A stretch of DNA of 50,057 nt from CAYVFC01 sp964450715. Lineage in GTDB: Bacteria; Myxococcota_A; Polyangia; Polyangiales; JAFGIB01. The stretch lies in the NCBI GenBank assembly GCA_964450715.1, contig CAYVFC010000050.1:1-50057 (forward strand), given 5' to 3'. The notes under the pieces are model-generated. The model had not been told where the DNA came from. It saw only the letters and a program-made list of their open reading frames with translations, and did no database searches. Position numbers and translations under genes: made by a program. Below are positions 7,835 to 14,572 of the stretch, one piece after another. How positions within the stretch are numbered: the first letter of the stretch is position 1; each line of letters begins with the position of its first letter.

Positions 7835-8593
7835 TCAGTCGGCGCCGCGTTGCGTTCGGATGGTTTCCAGCTCACCCCGGATCTTCTCCTCGACCATCCG
7901 GGTGAGCTCCTCCGCGTCGGCCGCCGCATCGTGCGGCACCGGCTCCAGCACGCGGACGGTGATGGGCACCGGTCGGCTCTGCCGGAATATCGCCCCCCGC
8001 TTGGGCAGCGCCTCGTGCGTGCCGTCGACCACGATCGGCACCACTTGCAGCCCGGCGTCTTGGGCCAGGGTGAAGGCGCCCTGGCGGAACTTCCGCATAC
8101 GGCCGTCGGGCGAGCGGGTGCCCTCGGGAAACACCAGGATGGAGGAGCCGCGCCCGAGCTGCTCCCGGCAGTCCCGCATCATCCGGGTGATGCTCCCCTT
8201 CTTGCCGCGCCGCAGGCTCACGTATCCGGCCAGGGCCATGTTCCAGCCGATGATGGGGACCCGGAAAACCTCCTGCTTGGAAACCCACTTGAAGGGACGG
8301 AAAAGGCCGAAGAGCACCAGGATGTCCAGCAGCGACTGGTGGTTGGCCACCAGCACGTAGGTGCGCCCGGGATCGATGTGCGCTCGCCCCTGGAAGGTTA
8401 CCTTCCAGAGGGGCATCAGCATCACGTAGTGGTAGGCCCAGGCGCTGCTGAATAGATGCTGCAAGCGACGCCGGCGATCGAAGGCGACCGTCGCGGCAAA
8501 GACGAGCAGCGCCAGCCCGAACAGTACGATGCTGCTCAGGATCACGTAGGTCCAGAAGAAGGACGAGATCAGCAGTGCCCGCAGGGAATTCAC
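7835..8593 (-). CDS. plsC: 1-acyl-sn-glycerol-3-phosphate acyltransferase (PlsC-like)
   Basis: The 252-residue membrane-associated enzyme transfers an acyl group to lysophosphatidic acid to give phosphatidic acid. The catalytic NHQSLLD motif (H85, D90) and the glycerol-phosphate-binding FPEGTRSPDG motif (about 155-164) are intact. One strong N-terminal hydrophobic segment (about residues 5-36) would anchor it to the inner membrane. The GTG at 8593 is preferred because AGGGGGG lies just upstream, though the spacing is short; a TTG at 8629 is possible. It is the first gene of the minus-strand run and is divergent from the enoyl-CoA hydratase gene. Confidence 0.88.
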   Translation of the reverse strand: MNSLRALLISSFFWTYVILSSIVLFGLALLVFAATVAFDRRRRLQHLFSSAWAYHYVMLMPLWKVTFQGRAHIDPGRTYVLVANHQSLLDILVLFGLFRPFKWVSKQEVFRVPIIGWNMALAGYVSLRRGKKGSITRMMRDCREQLGRGSSILVFPEGTRSPDGRMRKFRQGAFTLAQDAGLQVVPIVVDGTHEALPKRGAIFRQSRPVPITVRVLEPVPHDAAADAEELTRMVEEKIRGELETIRTQRGAD

Positions 8594-8696
8594 GCCCCCC
8601 TGCTTATCCACGGAGGCCAGGGCGGTCAAGGGGCTGGGGCTACCGTTTGCCGCCTAGCGGTGTTATCTATACGGAACGCAGGGAGGAGCCAGGGGC

Positions 8697-9536
8697 ATGG
8701 ATTACGAGACGATTCTGTTCGAGGTCGACGACCATATCGCCGTGGTGACGTTGAACCGTCCGGAGCGGCTGAACGCCTGGAACGAGGAGATGAACCGGGA
8801 GCTCGGGCAGGCGCTCAGGCGCTGCGACGAGGACGACGAGATCCGCGCGGTGGTCATCACCGGCAAGGGCAGGGCGTTCTGCGCGGGACAGGACCTGACC
8901 AGCGGGAGCGATTCCTTCAGCGCCTACGCGAGCGATCGGGAGCGGCTGGAGGCGACCCTGGAGGCGGCCCAGAGGTACGACGGTTACCCGGGCCCCTTTC
9001 CCTTTCACATCCGCAAGCCGGTGCTGGCGGCCATCAACGGGCACGCTATCGGGGTGGGCATCACCTACCCCATGACCTGCGATATCCGTTTCGTGGCCGA
9101 GGAGGCCAAGATCCAGTTCGCCTTTGCGCGCCGCGGCGTGCTTCCCGAGCTCTGGTCGCACCTGATCGTGGCGCGGGTGGCAGGGCTTTCCAACGCGGCC
9201 GACCTCTTGCTCACCGCCCGGGTGGTGCGCGGTAAGGAGTTTTGCCGCATGGGGCTGGCCTCGGCCGCTCTGCCGGCTGACGAGGTGTTGCCCGCCGCCA
9301 TCGAGCGCGCGCGCAAGGTCATCAAGTCCGCGCCCGTGTCGGTAGCCATCTCCAAGCGGTTGCTCTGGCGGGGGTTAAACCTGTCGCTCGGGGAGCTCGG
9401 AACGCAGGAAGCGCTGCTGTTCGGCTGGGCCGCCTCTCAGGCCGACTCGCAGGAAGGCGTGGTGGCCTTCCTGGAAAAGCGGGAACCGAGGTGGAAGCTG
9501 CGGGTATCGCGGGATATGCCGGATTTCGACCTGTGA
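8697..9536 (+). CDS. Enoyl-CoA hydratase/isomerase (crotonase family)
   Basis: The 279-residue protein has the crotonase signature: an N-terminal VVTLNRPERLNAWN, the oxyanion-hole segment AFCAGQDLT (about residues 61-69), and INGHAIGVGITYPMTCDIRF. It then reads FARRGVLPELWS, where a glutamate is retained. The usual first catalytic glutamate position is replaced within GVGITYP, so the exact reaction (hydration, isomerisation or another CoA chemistry) is uncertain. The ATG at 8697 has GGGAGGAG (8681-8688). It is a single-gene unit between a divergent PlsC gene and a convergent HAD gene. Confidence 0.9.
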   Translation: MDYETILFEVDDHIAVVTLNRPERLNAWNEEMNRELGQALRRCDEDDEIRAVVITGKGRAFCAGQDLTSGSDSFSAYASDRERLEATLEAAQRYDGYPGPFPFHIRKPVLAAINGHAIGVGITYPMTCDIRFVAEEAKIQFAFARRGVLPELWSHLIVARVAGLSNAADLLLTARVVRGKEFCRMGLASAALPADEVLPAAIERARKVIKSAPVSVAISKRLLWRGLNLSLGELGTQEALLFGWAASQADSQEGVVAFLEKREPRWKLRVSRDMPDFDL

Positions 9537-9542
9537 TCATCC

Positions 9543-9600
9543 CGTAGGGGCGGGCCTAGCGCCGGCCCGTTATCTGGAAGGGGCAGGCCCCTCCGCTACG
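9543..9600. repeat. CGTAGGGGC-type dispersed palindromic repeat
   Basis: CGTAGGGGCGGGCCTAGCG starts at 9543, and a facing arm GGGGCAGGCCCCTCCGCTACG occupies 9580-9600, forming an imperfect inverted pair. The same family appears three times at 24219-24337. It lies in the convergent gap between the enoyl-CoA hydratase and the HAD gene and covers the HAD stop codon. A role as a bidirectional terminator is possible; no T-tracts are present. Confidence 0.72.
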
Positions 9601-10267
9601 CGACGACATTCAGCCTTGCCGGCGTGACCTGCTCCAGCGAGGGGACCAGCAGGTTTGCATCGCCTAGCGCCTCCGGATCCAGGCCGGGGTAGGGCACGGC
9701 CAGTACCTGCATGCCGGCTGCGCGAGCCGCCTGCACGCCGGCCGGCGAATCCTCAACCACCAGGCAATCCGAGGGCTCGGCTCCGAGCTCCCGCGCGGCC
9801 AGCAGGAAGATGTCCGGCGCCGGCTTGAGCGCCCCGAGGCGGGGATCGTCGCCGACTACCACCGCCGAGAACAGAGAGAACCACTCGCCGTGGCGCCGGG
9901 TCTTGAGCTCGAAGAGCCGGCGGTGGCTACTGGTGGCCAGCGCGAGCGGTATACCGGCCGCGTGAAGCGACCGCACCAGGGTCACCGCCCCGGGCATGGG
10001 CTCCGCGCTCGGAGCCAGCTCTTCCAACAGGCCCTCCCGCTCCTGCAGGTACTGCTCGGCGCTCAGCGGGAGCTCGAGCGCCTCGACCAGCAGGCGGGCG
10101 GAGACCAGGGGCGAGCGTCCCATCATCTGGCTCTTCAGCTCCCAGGTGAACCGCTTGCCGAAACGGCCGACGATCTGCTGGGTTACCTCGGTGTAGAACT
10201 TCTCGGTGTCCAGCAGCACGCCGTCCATGTCGAAGATGACGTGCGCGACCGGGTTCTTTATCGTCAT
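9596..10267 (-). CDS. HAD-superfamily phosphatase resembling pseudouridine-5'-phosphatase (PUDP/HDHD1)
   Basis: The 223-residue protein is a subfamily I HAD hydrolase with nucleophile motif FDMDGVLLDT (D13, D15), motif II in LALATSSHRR, motif III lysine in LKPAPDIF and motif IV VVEDSPAG. The cap and flanking segments (YTEVTQQIVGRFGKRFTWEL, ATSSHRR, TRRHGEWFSLFS, VVGDDP) follow the eukaryotic PUDP/HDHD1 pattern closely. Pseudouridine 5'-phosphate or another sugar phosphate is therefore a plausible substrate; beta-phosphoglucomutase-like enzymes are the alternative. The ATG at 10267 fits the family length. The stop lies within a palindromic repeat. Confidence 0.87.
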   Translation of the reverse strand: MTIKNPVAHVIFDMDGVLLDTEKFYTEVTQQIVGRFGKRFTWELKSQMMGRSPLVSARLLVEALELPLSAEQYLQEREGLLEELAPSAEPMPGAVTLVRSLHAAGIPLALATSSHRRLFELKTRRHGEWFSLFSAVVVGDDPRLGALKPAPDIFLLAARELGAEPSDCLVVEDSPAGVQAARAAGMQVLAVPYPGLDPEALGDANLLVPSLEQVTPARLNVVA

Positions 10268-10287
10268 GATGACAACGCTATTCCGTA

Positions 10288-10349
10288 TGTCATCTCGAGC
10301 GCAGCGAGAGATCTCTTCGGAGAGATTTCTCGCTTCGGTCGAAATGACA
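10288..10349. repeat. 62-bp palindrome, GTCATTTCGA type
   Basis: Two 29-base arms (10288-10316 and 10321-10349) are inverted copies with four mismatches, separated by TCGG. The arms start TGTCATCTCGAGCGCAGCG and end TCGGTCGAAATGACA. The tetraloop-like centre and long stem would form a strong RNA hairpin. It lies between the HAD gene start and the AOR gene stop (both minus strand), so it could end AOR-operon transcription. A half copy is at 5728. Confidence 0.85.
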
Positions 10350-10367
10350 GGGACTGTCGAGAAAAGC

Positions 10368-12227
10368 TCAGCGCATCTCGATCTCGAGCTTCTTCATCAG
10401 CTCGGGCGTGGGCTTACCCTGTCCGTCGTATCCGCGCAATTTGTAGTACGCGGCTTTCATCTCCTCCAGGGGGACGGTTCGCGCTTCGGGGTCGCAACCG
10501 CGTCCCTCGTGCAGCAACCTGTCGGGCAGGGTGTCGTCGTCCGCGCTCACGCCCTCGCGCGTGTTCATGTAGCGCTCCAGCACGTGGATCCGCTCGCCGG
10601 CCCGGAGGAACTGGGAGCGGGACATCTTCAGGCCGGTGATGGAGGACCAGAGCCCGTTGTAGAGGCTGATGTCGGCCATGGCGATGGATAGCACGGGGAA
10701 GTTCTGCTGGGAGAACTTCAGCGCCACCCAGGAGTTGTACTTCATCAGCGGGTGCTCGAAGATATAGGCGAAGGTGGTGAAGAGACAGGTCTTGATGGAG
10801 TTGATGCAGCAGAAGAGATCCTCCTGGAACTTGACCCAGTCGGCCTTGGACCGGGCACTATGCGGATCGAGGAAGCTCAGGAAGATCTCGTTGGCCATCA
10901 GGGTGGAGGAGAGATGGCAGGCGCCGCGGTTGGCCGTGGCGTACCCCAGCCCCAGCCCCCAGCTGCCGCGCGGATCATAGGCCGACAGCTCCAGCCCCTT
11001 GACCTGCATGGCGAACTGTTGCCCGCCGTGCTTCCGGCTCAGCTCCCGGCTGCCCAGGGCCATCTCCCGGCCCAGACCCCGACCGTGGGCGATGTCGTTC
11101 AGCGCCTCCTCCACCCCCTCGGGCGAGCCGAACCTGAGGTCGGACTTCACCAGGCCCTTTTCCGCCGCCTCCATCACCCAGGCGATGGTCCCGCCGGCGG
11201 AGATGGTGTCCATGCCCAGCTCGCCGCAGACCTCGTTCCAGCGAGCGATGATCTCCGCGTCGAAGACGTCGAGATTCGATCCCAAGAGGCCCAGGGTCTC
11301 GTACTCTGGGGCCTTCATGCTGCGGCCGTTGAAAGTGCCCTTCTTGCCGCAGAGAATGGAGCAGGGCTGACAGGTGTCGTTCTTGAGCTCGTGCTTCTCG
11401 CTCATGTACTCGCCGGTGATCTTGTAGGCGTTATCCGATACGCTGTTGGTGAAATTCCTCACCGGCAAGATGCCGCTCACGTTGGTGTAGTTCACCAGCG
11501 AGGCGGTGCCGAAGTTCCTGAGCCCGTAGGAGGTGACTGGGTTGGCCTTGATCCTCTCCTGCGCCTTCTTCTTCAGTCGGTCGAATTGTTCCTTGCGGGC
11601 GGGGACGATTTTGTATTCCTTGCCCATCGCCAGTACGGCCTTGAGCTTTTTCGCGCCCATCACCGCGCCCATGCCGGTCCGTCCTAGGAAGCGGTGGCCC
11701 GAGGCCACGTTGGCGAAGCGGACCAGGTTCTCGCCGGCCGGCCCGATGACCAGCGCGGCCGGCTTCTTGCCCAGCAGCTGCTGGGTCTCGGTCGTCCCCT
11801 TGCCCCAGAGCGCGGAGGCCTCCTTGAACTCGACCCCCTCGGCCGTGATGATCAGCTGCAGCGGCGTCTCTGACGAGCCCCGGATCAGCAGCCCGTCCCA
11901 GCCGGCGGTCTTGAGCTGCATGCCGAAGGGGCCGCCGCAGCTGGCGGTACCGATCAAGCCGGTCAGCGGCGACTTGGTCACCGCCGCGAACCGCCCGGAG
12001 CAGGGAGCGCCCGTGCCCATCAACACGCCGGGCATGAAGGCCAGGATATTGTCCGGTCCCAGCGGATCGGCGCCAGGAGAGAGCCGATCGTATACGAGCT
12101 TCAATCCCAGGCCCTTGCCGCCCAGGTACATCTGTCGCTCGCTCTCGCTGACGGTATAGACCTCGAAGCTCTTCGCCCCGAGGTCTACTTCCAGGACCCT
12201 GTTGCTGGTACCGATGATCTCTTTCAT
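10368..12227 (-). CDS. Aldehyde ferredoxin oxidoreductase (tungsten/molybdenum pterin enzyme)
   Basis: The 619-residue protein is a full-length AOR-family enzyme that interconverts carboxylic acids and aldehydes with ferredoxin. The [4Fe-4S] ligands appear as C286-x2-C289-x3-C293, with a distal cysteine (C481 in NSIKTCLF; C473/C474 are nearby). The bis-pterin region AYDPRGSWGLGLGYATANRG (about 417-436) is canonical. The substrate is unknown; it forms a likely operon with an iron alcohol dehydrogenase (23-base gap) and a small SCP2-like protein. Together they could take an acid to an aldehyde and then an alcohol, or the reverse. A YfhL-type ferredoxin gene lies 19 kb away. Pterin and tungstate genes are not in the window. 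Confidence 0.95.
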   Translation of the reverse strand: MKEIIGTSNRVLEVDLGAKSFEVYTVSESERQMYLGGKGLGLKLVYDRLSPGADPLGPDNILAFMPGVLMGTGAPCSGRFAAVTKSPLTGLIGTASCGGPFGMQLKTAGWDGLLIRGSSETPLQLIITAEGVEFKEASALWGKGTTETQQLLGKKPAALVIGPAGENLVRFANVASGHRFLGRTGMGAVMGAKKLKAVLAMGKEYKIVPARKEQFDRLKKKAQERIKANPVTSYGLRNFGTASLVNYTNVSGILPVRNFTNSVSDNAYKITGEYMSEKHELKNDTCQPCSILCGKKGTFNGRSMKAPEYETLGLLGSNLDVFDAEIIARWNEVCGELGMDTISAGGTIAWVMEAAEKGLVKSDLRFGSPEGVEEALNDIAHGRGLGREMALGSRELSRKHGGQQFAMQVKGLELSAYDPRGSWGLGLGYATANRGACHLSSTLMANEIFLSFLDPHSARSKADWVKFQEDLFCCINSIKTCLFTTFAYIFEHPLMKYNSWVALKFSQQNFPVLSIAMADISLYNGLWSSITGLKMSRSQFLRAGERIHVLERYMNTREGVSADDDTLPDRLLHEGRGCDPEARTVPLEEMKAAYYKLRGYDGQGKPTPELMKKLEIEMR

Positions 12228-12250
12228 GATCTCGCCATCCGTCCGGTGCT

Positions 12251-13432
12251 CTAGTAAGCCGCCTTCAACAGGGCGAGCGCATCGTCCAGGGTGACCGGCT
12301 TGGGGTTGTAGGCGATGGCGCCGTCGTTGATGGTCACCTCGGCCACCCGGGGCAGGACTTCCTCGTTCACACCCGCCTCCTTTAGGCTGACGGGAACGCT
12401 GGCGAGGCGGTTCAGGTCCGCGGTCAGTCGCCGGACGGCGGCTACCGACTCGGTCGCACGCTGCGCCCCGGCCACGCTGGCGTATACCTGCTCGCCGGCC
12501 AGCGGTAGCAGCAGCGCCGCGATGCGATCGCCCACCACGTCCATGTTGTACTCCATGCCGTGGGGAAGCATGATCCCGTTGGCGACCCCGTGGGGCAGGT
12601 GGCAGACGCCGCCCAGCGCGTGCGCGGCCGCGTGCACGATTCCGACCATGGAGTTGGAGAAGGCCACGCCGGCCAGCAGCGCCGCGTTGGCCATGGCCAG
12701 CCGGGCCTGCTCGTCCTTGCCGCGCTCGACCGCCCGGACGACGTTCTCGCGGATCAGGGTGATGGCGGCGGTGGCGAAGGCGTCCGAGAGCGGGTTCTTC
12801 TGCGGTCCGATGAAGGCCTCCACCGCGTGGGTGAGGGCGTCGAGCGCCGTGGCCGCGGTGATCTTGGCCGGCATGGTCATGGTCATGCGGGGGTCCAGAA
12901 TCGCCAGGCGGGGCAGCAGCAGCGGGGAGACGAACTGCATCTTCTTGCCTTTGGTAACGTTGAGGATCACCGCCGCCGTGGTCACCTCGGAGCCGGTTCC
13001 CGCCGTGGTGGGGATGACGACGAAGGGTTTCATGGGCTTGGTCAGGCGATTGGCGCCCATGAATTTCAACAGGTCGTCCGATTCCTCGGTGACCAGGATG
13101 TTCACCCCCTTGGCCGTGTCGATGACCGAGCCCCCTCCGACGGCGATGATGGAGTCGCAGTTGTTCTTTCTATACAGGGCGGCTATCTCGCTGATGACCT
13201 TGTCCGAGGAGTCGATGGGGGTCTCGTCGAACAGCGCGCCCACGGCCGTCTTGGTGCCGCCAAAGGCGTCGAGCAGTACCTTGATCAGACCCGCGTCCAC
13301 CACGCCCTTGTCCGTTATCACCACCGGATTGCGCGCCCCCATCTGTTCGAGCTCGTAGGGGATGTTCTCCAGCGCCTTGTTGCCGGAAACGATCTTTACG
13401 GTGTTTAGAAACTCGTAGTAGCCGGGTATCAT
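12251..13432 (-). CDS. Iron-containing alcohol dehydrogenase
   Basis: The 393-residue group III alcohol dehydrogenase reversibly oxidises an alcohol with NAD(P)H. The nucleotide-binding motif GGGSVIDTAK (about 99-108) and PTTAGTGSEVT are present. By comparison with FucO, the metal ligands are D198, H202, H267 and H281, all conserved. A region GCGAGG about 7 bases before the ATG at 13432 serves as the ribosome site. It lies between the SCP2-like gene (16-base gap) and the AOR gene, so the aldehyde product of AOR is its natural partner substrate. Exact substrate is not visible. Confidence 0.94.
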   Translation of the reverse strand: MIPGYYEFLNTVKIVSGNKALENIPYELEQMGARNPVVITDKGVVDAGLIKVLLDAFGGTKTAVGALFDETPIDSSDKVISEIAALYRKNNCDSIIAVGGGSVIDTAKGVNILVTEESDDLLKFMGANRLTKPMKPFVVIPTTAGTGSEVTTAAVILNVTKGKKMQFVSPLLLPRLAILDPRMTMTMPAKITAATALDALTHAVEAFIGPQKNPLSDAFATAAITLIRENVVRAVERGKDEQARLAMANAALLAGVAFSNSMVGIVHAAAHALGGVCHLPHGVANGIMLPHGMEYNMDVVGDRIAALLLPLAGEQVYASVAGAQRATESVAAVRRLTADLNRLASVPVSLKEAGVNEEVLPRVAEVTINDGAIAYNPKPVTLDDALALLKAAY

Positions 13433-13448
13433 CTCAAACCTCGCTGGT

Positions 13449-13967
13449 TTACTTTATCGTTCCGTAGGTGGCGTTGTAGTAGAGAAGCGCGCGGACACGG
13501 TTGACCTGCCAGAAGGGCTCGTCTTTTAGCGGGCTCTCCCGCTTGGGCAGCAGTAGCGCCTGGATCCGGTTCATGACCCTGGCGGTCGACATCATCACGC
13601 TCAGGTCTCCCTTGACGAATACCCGGTTGTGACAGGTGGCTTCCTGCACCGACATCTTTCCGGATACGGCCATGAAGGCGTACTCGATGTGCTTGAAGGC
13701 GAGCTCCAGGTCCGCATAGAAGATCTCCTTCTCGCCGAGGTACTGTACGCCCCGGTTGCGTTTCTGGACCACCATACGGGGGCCATCGACTACCGACAGT
13801 ACGAAGGTAAAGGTCTCCGGCCAGGAGTCGATCTCGGCCGTGATCACCGGATCGATCCGGTACGCGGTCTGGAATCCCATGCCCAGGAAGAACAAGTTCA
13901 TTCGGGTCACCAGCCGCTTGATCGGCTTGTCCTTTGGTTCGATCCGCCCGTTTATTTCGTCATCCAC
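13449..13967 (-). CDS. SCP2-like putative lipid-binding protein, first gene of the AOR operon
   Basis: The 172-residue soluble protein has no signal peptide or membrane segment. The stretch FYADLELAFKHIEYAFMAVS and the segment NRVFVKGDLSVMMSTARVMN recall the SCP2 sterol-carrier fold, in which a hydrophobic tunnel binds lipids or acyl-CoA. That assignment rests on pattern recall and is moderate. The GTG at 13967 has GGAGAAG at a good distance. It heads the operon with the Fe-ADH and AOR genes. A carrier for a hydrophobic aldehyde, acid or alcohol intermediate is a reasonable but untested role. Confidence 0.6.
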   Translation of the reverse strand: MDDEINGRIEPKDKPIKRLVTRMNLFFLGMGFQTAYRIDPVITAEIDSWPETFTFVLSVVDGPRMVVQKRNRGVQYLGEKEIFYADLELAFKHIEYAFMAVSGKMSVQEATCHNRVFVKGDLSVMMSTARVMNRIQALLLPKRESPLKDEPFWQVNRVRALLYYNATYGTIK

Positions 13968-14324
13968 GGCCTGGCTTCTCCCTCCGGTCGCGCTGTTCGC
14001 GATGTTGGTTTCTAACGTATTCCGGGGGGCAAAGCTACAGGGAGCGGCGAGGGCGTTGCTGCCAGCCGGGGGTACAAGGGCGGAGACCCCGCTCGCGACT
14101 TGCGGGCTGCAAACCGTGTCGAATACTGCTGGATCCCGACCTTGCCATTTCGGGTCTCAGGGTGGCCGGTTCAGGTACGGGGGCTCGCGAGGTGGTCCAG
14201 CGCTGCGAACGATTCCGAGCGATGGGAATTTAGGGGATCCGTTCTAAGGGAAAAACGTCAGAAAACCTGGAAAACCAGCGAACGATGTCGGGCTATGTGA
14301 CTGCGTTTTTTTTACTCTTCATTG
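13968..14324. other. Intergenic region between divergent AOR operon and SNF2 gene
   Basis: No gene, tRNA or recognised repeat was found here. Short open frames on the plus strand have no ribosome sites or family resemblance. The promoter of the minus-strand AOR operon must lie here, but no convincing -35/-10 pair was identified. Confidence 0.5.
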
Positions 14325-14352
14325 TTGCAGTTGTCCCGTTTCCGTGTAAGAT
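14325..14352 (+). promoter_or_regulatory. Putative sigma70-type promoter for the SNF2 gene
   Basis: TTGCAG (14325-14330) and TAAGAT (14347-14352) are separated by 16 bases inside an AT-rich stretch that is unusual for this GC-rich window. Transcription from about 14360 would give a leader of roughly 210 bases before the helicase start codon. Confidence 0.5.
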
Positions 14353-14382
14353 TCTTATTACTAGTTTTTATCGTCCGCTTCT

Positions 14383-14560
14383 AACCACTCACTGGGACTA
14401 ACGTTGTTCGCCAGTGGGGTGAGAGAGTGGTTGTCAAGAAGGCGCGCAGGTAGGCGCGAGTAACCCAACGGGCAGACGCAGCGCACGGAGTCGTGCCCGA
14501 AGGCGCCGGACGATAGGGACGGGACCCGCAGGTCGAACTACGCGGAGTTGCGTTCATAGC
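14383..14560 (+). ncRNA. Candidate structured RNA leader of unknown class
   Basis: Several complementary segments lie in order downstream of the promoter. AACCACTC (14383-14390) pairs with GAGTGGTT (14425-14432), enclosing ACTGG/CCAGT (14391-14395 with 14411-14415). GGCGC (14441-14445) pairs with GCGCC (14503-14507), enclosing GGGCAGAC (14470-14477) against GTCGTGCCC (14490-14498). CCGC/GCGG near 14527-14544 adds a further stem. It does not match tRNA, tmRNA, 6S, SRP RNA or RNase P as far as can be judged by eye. It could be a cis-regulatory leader, a separate small RNA, or chance pairing in GC-rich DNA. Confidence 0.3.
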
Positions 14561-14572
14561 GCGTAAAAGAAG

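Noticed and set aside
14441..14507. tRNA gene
   Set aside because: A GGCGC/GCGCC closing stem exists, but there is no T-loop GTTCGA, no anticodon arm and no CCA-like end.
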